This document shows positions 57,935 to 64,000 of a stretch of 64,000 bases of DNA, piece by piece. Made by a program: the position numbers and the translations under genes. The notes under the pieces were generated by a model that was not told the DNA's origin, made no database searches, and saw only the letters and a program-made list of their open reading frames with translations. The DNA is taken from contig NZ_FAOZ01000009.1 in NCBI RefSeq assembly GCF_001536285.1, forward strand, positions 186,001 through 250,000, in the 5' to 3' direction. The DNA comes from Parafrankia irregularis (GTDB lineage: Bacteria > Actinomycetota > Actinomycetes > Frankiales > Frankiaceae). Within the stretch, counting starts at the first letter, position 1. Each line of letters opens with the position of its first letter.

Positions 57935-59260
57935 ATGGCTGCCAGCGCACCGTCGGCCGTACTCGACCCGACCAGCCTGTCCTCGGTGTCTGATGCGGGT
58001 GGGGAGGAGGAGATGCCGGCCGAGCATCAGGTGTTCGAGGGCTGGCTGAAGGAACGGTTGGACAGGTTGGGGGTGGCGGTGGCAGGGATCGCGGTGGCGC
58101 AGGCAGAGGCCATCCGGGTTCAGGCAGAGCTGGCTGCGGCCCGGCCGCCGGCGGGCTATGACCGGCTCGACCTGTTCGATTCGGCGGTGGCGGGTGAGGT
58201 AGCGGGGGTGATGCGGATCTCGACCGGGTCGGCGGAGTGGCATCTGGATTTCGCGGATCAGGTCTGCCGTCGCCTGCCTGCGGGGTTGGGGGCGCTGGCG
58301 GCGGGGGTGTTGGATCTGCCCCGCCTGAAGGCGTTGGAGCATGCGACCGCTGTGCTGGACGACGCCGATCTGGCTGGTCGGGTCGCGGAGCATGTACTCG
58401 CGAAGGGGCCGCGGGCGCATCGGGCGGCGTTCACGGCGGCGTGTCGCCGGGCGGTCATTCGGCTTGATCCCGAGGGCGCGGCGAAGCGGAGGGAGGAGCG
58501 GTGTCGAGAGCGGCGGGTGTGGGTGGCGCCGGAGGAGGACGGGATGGCGGTGCTGGGGGCGTTCCTGGCCGCGGAGGATGCGCTGGCGTGCCGGGCACGG
58601 ATTGATGAGGTCGCCGACCGAAATCCTGCCGGGAAGGAGAAGGCGGATGGTCGGAGTCGGGATGAGATCCGCGCGGACACCCTCGTTGATCTGATCATGG
58701 GCCGTTGTGGGCAGCCGGGACCCGTCGGCGCGCTGGGCGCGGACGTGCAGGTGATCGTCCCGATCGGGACGCTGCTCGGGCTGGACGGGGAGCCGGGTGA
58801 GCTGGCCGGGTACGGCCCGATCCCGGCGGCGGTAGCGCGGGAGATCGCATTGCGGCCGGGGTCGACATGGCGGCGGATGCTGACGGATCCGCGGGGCCAT
58901 CTGGTGGAGTTGGGGGAGCGGCGGTATCCGAGTCCGGCGCAGAGGCGTCATGCGCAGGCGCGGAATCCGTGTTGTGTGTTCCCTCATTGCACGAGGCGGG
59001 CGTGGCGTTGCGAGCTGGACCATACCCGGCCGTACGCATCCGGTGGGAAGACGCTGGTGGAGAATCTGGGCCCGCTCTGTAAGAGGCACCATCGAGTGCG
59101 TCATCACGGTCGGTGGCGGGTGACTCAGCCGCGGCCGGGCGTCTTCCGGTGGACGAGTCCGACCGGCCGGCGGTCCGAGGTGCGTCCACATTCATATCTC
59201 GACCGGGATTGCGCCACCGTCGATCGCGCTGATCGCGGTGAAAGCGACCGGTCGTGGTGA
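57935..59260 (+). CDS. DUF222-HNH endonuclease family protein (13E12-type)
   Basis: This 441-residue protein has an N-terminal DUF222 helical domain (about 20-300) and a C-terminal HNH nuclease motif: CVFPHCTRR, CELDHTRPYASGGKTLVEN and LCKRHHRVRHHG supply the Cys, His and Asn residues. Relatives in Mycobacterium (13E12 repeat family) include genes with SOS boxes, and here a perfect LexA site lies upstream. ATG 57935 follows GGAGG (57922-57926); an upstream GTG at 57911 is also in frame. Its role in DNA damage is likely, but the substrate is unknown. Confidence 0.9.
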   Translation: MAASAPSAVLDPTSLSSVSDAGGEEEMPAEHQVFEGWLKERLDRLGVAVAGIAVAQAEAIRVQAELAAARPPAGYDRLDLFDSAVAGEVAGVMRISTGSAEWHLDFADQVCRRLPAGLGALAAGVLDLPRLKALEHATAVLDDADLAGRVAEHVLAKGPRAHRAAFTAACRRAVIRLDPEGAAKRREERCRERRVWVAPEEDGMAVLGAFLAAEDALACRARIDEVADRNPAGKEKADGRSRDEIRADTLVDLIMGRCGQPGPVGALGADVQVIVPIGTLLGLDGEPGELAGYGPIPAAVAREIALRPGSTWRRMLTDPRGHLVELGERRYPSPAQRRHAQARNPCCVFPHCTRRAWRCELDHTRPYASGGKTLVENLGPLCKRHHRVRHHGRWRVTQPRPGVFRWTSPTGRRSEVRPHSYLDRDCATVDRADRGESDRSW

Positions 59261-59508
59261 AGGGGACGATCGCCGGCCAGGGGTCGGGCCGATGAAAAGG
59301 GCGTCACTGCCGGGTGCGTGGATCCGGTATCGGCTACTGAGCAGAAACCTGCATGCCTTCCACGCTGACGTTGTTCATCGACTACCCGTCACAGTGGCGA
59401 TGGCGTGTGGGCTGAGTCGCTGAACGGGATATGTTTTTGGCGTCGCGGAACCGTCATTGGGGTTCTGGGACCGTGCGTCAGGCGCCGCGCTTCTGACGGT
59501 CACACGGA

Positions 59509-60018
59509 TCACCTGTGCGCCGAGTCGTTGTCGGTGGTCGGGTGAGAGCGGGTCGAGGCGATGATGCCGTCGTGGTCGCCGGGGCCGGCGATCGCCCGTA
59601 GGTCGCGCGGGCCGACCGGCTCCCCGCACTGTGAGCAGGTCAGGGCGGTGTGCATGATCTCCCCGCAGCCGGTGTGCCGCAGCTGCAGCGGAGGTCCGTC
59701 TGGTGCCGCGTACTGGTCGCCCCACTCCCGCATGGCGGTCAGGACGGGCCACAGCGCGCGGCCCTTGTCGGTCAGCCGGTAGTCGTACCGCACCGGATGG
59801 TCCTGGTAGGGCATCCGGGCCAGCACCCCTGCCTCGACGAGCCCCGCGAGGCGTTGGTTGAGCACGTTGCGGGAGATCCCGAGCCGCCGCTGGAACTCGT
59901 CGAAGCGGGTCACGCCGAGGAAGGCGTCCCGGACGATCAGCATCGTCCACCACTCGCCGATGACCTCGAGGCACTGCGCGACGGAGCAGTGCATGTCGGC
60001 GAAGCTCTTGCGCTCCAT
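59509..60018 (-). CDS. HxlR-family transcriptional regulator
   Basis: This 169-residue HxlR-family winged helix-turn-helix protein begins MERKSFADMHCSVAQCLEVI and contains the family-typical GEWWTMLIVRDAFLGVTRFD and NVLNQRLAGLVEAGVLARM, ending with a C-terminal zinc-ribbon-like CSQCGEPVGPRDL. It is divergent from the MFS exporter gene with a 54-base shared promoter region, so it most likely controls that exporter. Effector unknown; HxlR proteins often sense aldehydes, quinones or reactive species. Confidence 0.9.
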   Translation of the reverse strand: MERKSFADMHCSVAQCLEVIGEWWTMLIVRDAFLGVTRFDEFQRRLGISRNVLNQRLAGLVEAGVLARMPYQDHPVRYDYRLTDKGRALWPVLTAMREWGDQYAAPDGPPLQLRHTGCGEIMHTALTCSQCGEPVGPRDLRAIAGPGDHDGIIASTRSHPTTDNDSAHR

Positions 60019-60032
60019 GTCCTCACGCTAGT

Positions 60033-60065
60033 GGGTTGCTTGATAGAACTGCAAACCCCTACGGT
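60033..60065 (+). promoter_or_regulatory. Exporter promoter with inverted repeat
   Basis: TTGCTT (60036-60041) and TACGGT (60060-60065), 18 bases apart, form a promoter whose start is predicted at or next to the ATG at 60073, so the transcript may be leaderless. GGGTTGC (60033-60039) and GCAAACCC (60051-60058) form an inverted repeat with one extra base, covering the spacer, a likely HxlR site. Confidence 0.5.
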
Positions 60066-60072
60066 GAGTCCT

Positions 60073-61509
60073 ATGACAGAACTCATGGTGGGGCGGCGGC
60101 GCGGCGCGTCGTCGGGCCGGATCGCTCCTCGCCGGGGCGCCGCGGCGTCCGGGCGCGAGGTGCTGCTGATCGTGTGCGCCGGCGTGGTGCTGGTGAACCT
60201 CGACCTGTTCGTGGTCAATGTGGCCCTGCCGCAGATCGCCCGCGACCTCGGCGAACGTGACCTCGGCACGCTGTCCTGGGTGCTGAACGGGTACGCCGTG
60301 GTCTACGCGGCGCTGTTGGTCTTCTTCGGCCGCCTCGCCGACCGGTACCGGCGCGACCTCGGTTTCCTGCTCGGCGTCGCGGTGTTCACGGTGGCCTCGG
60401 CCGCCTGCGCCGCGGCAACCAGCGTCGCGATGCTGATCGGTTTCCGGCTGCTGCAGGCCGTCGGCGCCGCGCTGGTCACCCCGACCTCGCTGGGCCTGGT
60501 GCTCGCGGCTCATTCCGCCGAGCGCCGCCAGGGCGCGGTCCGCGCCTGGACCGCTGTCGGCGGCATGGCGGCGGCGGTCGGCCCGGTGGTCGGCGGCCTG
60601 CTCGTCGCCGCGAGCTGGCGCTGGACGTTCCTGGTGAACATCCCGATCGGCGTCGCGGCCCTCGCGGTCGGCTACCGCAGGCTGCCGCATCTGGCCGGCC
60701 AGCCGACAGAACGCCCCGACGCGCTCGGCGTGCTGCTGGCGACGGGGGGAGTGGGGCTGCTGACCGCCGGGCTCGTGCGCGGCGGTGACTGGGGCTGGTC
60801 GTCGCCGCCGCTGCTCGCCACCCTGCTCGGCGGCGCGGTGCTGGTGGCGCTGTTCGCGGCGCACTGCGCGGCGAGTCGGAACCCGCTGGTCGCGCCGGCG
60901 CTGTTCACGAACCGAGCCTTCACCGGTGCATCGGCGGTGGCGGTCCTGTTCTCGGCGTCCTTCGCCGGGATGCTGCTGTCGATCGTGCTCTGGGTGCAGG
61001 GGTACTGGGGCTGGTCGGCGCTGCGCGCGGGCCTGGCGATCGCCCCGGGGCCGCTGATGGTCCCGCTGGTGTCCTTCGGTGTCGCCGGTGCCCTGATCGC
61101 GCGCTTCGGGCCGGCGGTCGTCATGGCTTCCGGCAGCGCCGTGTTCGGCGCAGGACTGGCCTGGTGGGCGCTGGCGATCACCGTTGAGCCGAACTACGTC
61201 TCCGGCATGCTCGGCGGCATGATCCTCACCGGGGTCGGTGTCGGCCTGACGCTGCCGACCCTGATGGCCGCCGCGGCCGCGTCGCTGCCGCCGCAGGCGT
61301 TCGCAACCGGGTCCGCCGTCGTCAACATGATCCGCCAGATCGGTTTCGTGCTGGGAGTGGCCGTCATCATCGCCGTGATCGGTGGGTCGTCCGCTGGCGC
61401 GGGCGTGCCGCTGGGTGTCTTCCGGAACGCGTGGTGGGTGGCCGCCGCGCTCGCCTTCGCCGGCATCGTTCCCACAGTCCTGCTGGCGCGCATTCGTCCG
61501 CGACCATAG
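60073..61509 (+). CDS. MFS drug/metabolite exporter (DHA2/EmrB-QacA type)
   Basis: This 478-residue transporter of the major facilitator superfamily has 14 predicted membrane segments. Motif A-like GRLADRYRRDLGFLLG (loop 2-3) and the DHA2 motif C-like GGMAAAVGPVVGGLLVAA are present, and the N-terminal LVNLDLFVVNVALPQIA is typical of the family. It exports a drug or metabolite with protons. It is divergent from an HxlR regulator, a common arrangement for inducible exporters. Confidence 0.9.
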   Translation: MTELMVGRRRGASSGRIAPRRGAAASGREVLLIVCAGVVLVNLDLFVVNVALPQIARDLGERDLGTLSWVLNGYAVVYAALLVFFGRLADRYRRDLGFLLGVAVFTVASAACAAATSVAMLIGFRLLQAVGAALVTPTSLGLVLAAHSAERRQGAVRAWTAVGGMAAAVGPVVGGLLVAASWRWTFLVNIPIGVAALAVGYRRLPHLAGQPTERPDALGVLLATGGVGLLTAGLVRGGDWGWSSPPLLATLLGGAVLVALFAAHCAASRNPLVAPALFTNRAFTGASAVAVLFSASFAGMLLSIVLWVQGYWGWSALRAGLAIAPGPLMVPLVSFGVAGALIARFGPAVVMASGSAVFGAGLAWWALAITVEPNYVSGMLGGMILTGVGVGLTLPTLMAAAAASLPPQAFATGSAVVNMIRQIGFVLGVAVIIAVIGGSSAGAGVPLGVFRNAWWVAAALAFAGIVPTVLLARIRPRP

Positions 61510-61529
61510 CGCCACCATCCGCGCCAGTA

Positions 61530-61560
61530 TTGACACTGCTGAGTGCCACATACGACACTC
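61530..61560 (+). promoter_or_regulatory. Possible promoter/operator before the D-aminoacylase gene
   Basis: TTGACA (61530-61535) is a perfect -35 hexamer, but no strong -10 follows at the right distance. GAGTG (61541-61545) and CACTC (61556-61560) form an inverted repeat in the same region, about 100 bases upstream of the ATG. Confidence 0.35.
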
Positions 61561-61660
61561 CTCGATGCCCATTGTGTCGGGTGTCACGGAAGGTGGCAGC
61601 GGGTGGTGTTGCCTCCGGCTCGGCCCGGGCGAGATCGCATCCGAGGGAGGCGCTGAGGCA

Positions 61661-63385
61661 ATGTCCTTATATGATCTTGTGATCAAGGGTGGGACCGTCA
61701 TCGACGGCCTGCAGACCCCGCGTTACCGGGCTGATGTCGCCATCAGGGGCGGCCAGGTCGTGCAGATCGGTCGGGTGAGCGCGTCGGACGGCGCCGAGGT
61801 CGTCGACGCGTCCGGCAAGGTCGTGGCGCCCGGGTTCGTCGACCTGCACACCCACTACGACAGCCAGGTCTTCTGGGACCCGTGGTGCACGATGTCCGGC
61901 TGGCACGGCGTGACGAGCGTCGTGATCGGCAACTGCGGCTTCGGGTTCGCGCCCTGCAAGCCGGCCGACCGCGAGCGGGCGATGCTGAGCCTGTCGCGCA
62001 ACGAGGCCGTCCCGATGGAGACGATGCGGGTCGGGATGCCGTGGGACTGGGAGACGTTCCCCGAGTTCCTCGACAGCGTCGACCGCACGCCCAAGGGCGT
62101 GAACGTGATGTCGTTCGTGCCGCTTTCGCCGCTCTACGGCTACGTCGTCGGCCTGGACGAGGCCAAGTCCCGGACGGTGACCGACGATGAGCTGGCCCGG
62201 ATGTGTGCGCTGCTCGTCCAGGCGATGGAGGCTGGCGCCTGCGGGCTGAGCGCCCAGATCCTCGGCGAGGTCGGCAACGTCCAGCTCGACTACGACGGCA
62301 CCCCGATGGTCACCGACCTGATGAGCGAGCGGGAGGTGCGCGCGTTCTGCCGGGCGCTGGGCTCGCTGGGCCGCGGCGTCGCCCAGGTCACCTCCCCGCT
62401 GGAGACGGCGGCCTTCATGGCCCGCGAGAGCGGCCGGCCGATCATCTGGAACGCGCTGCTCGCCGACGGCGCCCTCAACCAGCACGGCGGCCAGATGATC
62501 ACGCACCGGGACGCGCTGAAGCGGCTCGCCGAGCTCAACGAGGACGAGGGCGTACGCGTCTTCGCGCAGGCGTTGACCACCAACTTCGCCTCCGAGTTCA
62601 CGTTCGAGGAGTACAACCTCGCCGACGCCATCCCCTGCTGGAAGGAGGCGCTGCTCGGCACGGTCGAGGAGAAGCGGGTCAAGCTGTCCGACCCGGCCCG
62701 GCGGGCGGCGATGAAGGAGGTCCACGAGCAGCGGGGCGGCCTCTTCGGCGCCGGCTACCCGCTCAACGACATCAAGGTGCACTGGATCTCCAGCGACGTC
62801 TCCCGCGCCCGCCACCTCAAGGACACCTACGAGGGCTACACCGTCGGCGAGATCGCCGCCCGGGAGGGCAAGCACCCCATCGACGCCATGCTCGACGTCG
62901 CCGTCGCCGGTGAGCTGCGGGTCGGGTTCGCGACGCCGCTGCTGGAGACGCCGCCCGAGTCCATGCGGGAGATCGCCAACGCGCCCGTCGCGCTGCCCGG
63001 CGTCAGCGACGGCGGCGCGCACACGAAGTTCGTCACCACAGCGCGCTACCCCAGCGAGCTGCTCGGCCTGTGGGTGCGCGAGCACGGGATCATGTCGCTG
63101 GAGCAGGCGCACTGGCGGCTGTCGGCCTACCCGGCCGCCGCCGCCGGGCTGAAGGGCCGGGGTTTCCTCGCCGAGGGGGCGCCGGCCGACGTGATCGTCT
63201 ACGACCCGCAGACCGTGGACAGCCTGCCCGCCGAGAGGGTGTGGGACTACCCGGCCGGCGAATGGCGCCTCATCCAGAAGGCCGTCGGCTACGACCGGAT
63301 CATCGTCAACGGAAGGACGACGTTCGTCGACGGTGAATGCACCGAGGAAACACCGGGCCGGCTGCTCCGCCACGGCACGGACTGA
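61661..63385 (+). CDS. N-acyl-D-amino-acid deacylase-like amidohydrolase
   Basis: This 574-residue amidohydrolase is of the D-aminoacylase/N-acyl-D-amino-acid deacylase group. The first metal motif DLHTHYD is intact (His63, His65), and IGNCGFGFAPCKPADRE, SPLETAAFMARESGRP and PGVSDGGAHTKF (metal-binding Asp) match the family. GGGAGG lies upstream of ATG 61661. Relatives hydrolyse N-acyl-D-amino acids or related amides, but many uncharacterised actinobacterial members occur in catabolic clusters. The next gene, 16 bases on, is another amidohydrolase, so the pair may act in sequence. Confidence 0.88.
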   Translation: MSLYDLVIKGGTVIDGLQTPRYRADVAIRGGQVVQIGRVSASDGAEVVDASGKVVAPGFVDLHTHYDSQVFWDPWCTMSGWHGVTSVVIGNCGFGFAPCKPADRERAMLSLSRNEAVPMETMRVGMPWDWETFPEFLDSVDRTPKGVNVMSFVPLSPLYGYVVGLDEAKSRTVTDDELARMCALLVQAMEAGACGLSAQILGEVGNVQLDYDGTPMVTDLMSEREVRAFCRALGSLGRGVAQVTSPLETAAFMARESGRPIIWNALLADGALNQHGGQMITHRDALKRLAELNEDEGVRVFAQALTTNFASEFTFEEYNLADAIPCWKEALLGTVEEKRVKLSDPARRAAMKEVHEQRGGLFGAGYPLNDIKVHWISSDVSRARHLKDTYEGYTVGEIAAREGKHPIDAMLDVAVAGELRVGFATPLLETPPESMREIANAPVALPGVSDGGAHTKFVTTARYPSELLGLWVREHGIMSLEQAHWRLSAYPAAAAGLKGRGFLAEGAPADVIVYDPQTVDSLPAERVWDYPAGEWRLIQKAVGYDRIIVNGRTTFVDGECTEETPGRLLRHGTD

Positions 63386-63401
63386 AAGCGGGATGACAGT
63401 C

Positions 63402-64000
63402 ATGGCAGCTGGCACCGGCTCATCGGGTATAGACACGGTTTTCGACGCCGACAACCACTACTGGGAGTCGAGCGACGCCTTCACCCGCCACCGCGACCCG
63501 CGGTTCGCCGACCGTGGCCTACGTGTGGTCGAGGTCGACGGCACCCCACGCTATTTTCTCGGTGATCGCGCGCACCCCATCCTGCCCGGCCCGGGAGATG
63601 CGCATCCGCGACCGCGCCCGGGCGCGTTGTTCGACTACTTCAGCGGGCGTTCGGACAAGGGCTCGATCGGCCACGAGCTTTCCTGCGAGGTGCCCGCCGA
63701 GCATCCGGAGTGGTTCGACCGTGACGCCAGGCTGGCCTGTATGGACGCCCAGGGCGTCGAGGCGGTCTGGATGTTCCCGTCCCACGCCGTGTGCATCGAG
63801 GGGCCGATGCAGCCGGACATCGAGGGCGCGCTGGAGGTGCTTCGCGCCTTCAACCGCTGGGTCGACGACGACTGGGGCTTCGCATACAAGAACCGGATCT
63901 TCGGCGCGCCCTTCCTGTCGCTGTCCGATCCGGATGGCGCCGTCGCCGAGCTGGAATGGGCACTGGAACGCGGCGCGCGGGTGGTCAGCATTCGCAACGG
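63402..64000 (+). CDS. Amidohydrolase-2 family protein, cut by the right edge
   Basis: The start (ATG 63402, or 63393 in frame) gives about 199 visible residues without a stop. FDADNHYWESSDAFTRHRDP is the characteristic opening of the amidohydrolase family 2 (PF04909) proteins of actinobacteria, with a His where the HxH would begin; VEAVWMFPSHAVCIEGPM follows. Expected activity is metal-dependent hydrolysis or decarboxylation of a carboxylate or lactone, for example in aromatic breakdown. It likely shares an operon with the preceding D-aminoacylase-like gene. Confidence 0.8.
   Translation, partial: MAAGTGSSGIDTVFDADNHYWESSDAFTRHRDPRFADRGLRVVEVDGTPRYFLGDRAHPILPGPGDAHPRPRPGALFDYFSGRSDKGSIGHELSCEVPAEHPEWFDRDARLACMDAQGVEAVWMFPSHAVCIEGPMQPDIEGALEVLRAFNRWVDDDWGFAYKNRIFGAPFLSLSDPDGAVAELEWALERGARVVSIRN

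Overview
The window is 64 kb of very GC-rich DNA (estimated by eye at about 70 %). The genes are dense, GTG starts are common, neighbouring genes are often coupled by ATGA/GTGA/TGATG overlaps, and Sec, Tat and lipobox signals are frequent. F420/LLM-type oxidoreductases, a mycothiol-dependent (MDMPI) domain, a mycobacterial-type SOS box before a DUF222-HNH (13E12-type) gene, and many acyl-CoA dehydrogenase, CoA-transferase and P450 genes all point to an actinobacterium. A Frankia-like lineage (Frankiaceae) is my best guess; that is an inference. I see no rRNA, tRNA or CRISPR.

Layout. 1-5.2 kb: a secreted phytase-like esterase (cut by the left edge), a branched-chain-type binding lipoprotein, and a Tat-exported PhoX phosphatase behind possible PHO boxes. 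5.2-11.2 kb: an ABM monooxygenase, an AraC regulator, a lone ketoacyl synthase, and a TetR regulator whose N-terminus lies inside the right end of an IS200/IS605-type tnpB element, followed by a decayed orphan ABC ATPase. 11.4-18.7 kb: an acyl-CoA dehydrogenase / phosphotransferase / SDR operon (leftward), a LuxE-like/LuxC-like fatty-acid-reductase pair (rightward) and a TetR gene. Four copies of one 16-bp palindrome (GCTAAC-N4-GTTAGC type) tie this block together. 18.6-19.5 kb is a repeat-rich, gene-free island.

19.5-28.5 kb is a lipid- or terpenoid-type catabolic block: CaiB-type CoA transferase, a coupled pair of acyl-CoA dehydrogenases, P450, two SnoaL-fold proteins, an LLM oxidoreductase, a MaoC-like hydratase and a double-hotdog thioesterase. 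Two promoters share the core TCGACATCGAT. 28.5-33.9 kb is a Liv-type importer in which LivH, LivM and LivG are one 1036-residue protein, with separate LivF and binding protein. 34.7-42.9 kb: aldo/keto reductase, a TetR/thioesterase divergent pair, a type II cholesterol-oxidase-like flavoprotein, an SGNH lipase and a beta-propeller lipoprotein. 43-45.1 kb: a two-component system whose kinase has lost its G1 box. 45.3-48.4 kb: SnoaL protein, an amidohydrolase lacking the first HxH, and a 2-hydroxyacid dehydrogenase.

48.5-56.6 kb is the most system-like block. A leftward operon holds a TPR protein, a NicO-type Ni/Co transporter with a His-rich loop, an ECF sigma factor, and an anti-sigma zinc finger fused to a mycothiol-dependent isomerase domain. 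It faces a rightward DUF4331 protein and two lipoproteins. I read it as a candidate metal- and redox-responsive envelope system. 56.6-64 kb: histidine phosphatase, SOS-controlled DUF222-HNH protein, a divergent HxlR/MFS exporter pair and two amidohydrolases, the last cut by the right edge.
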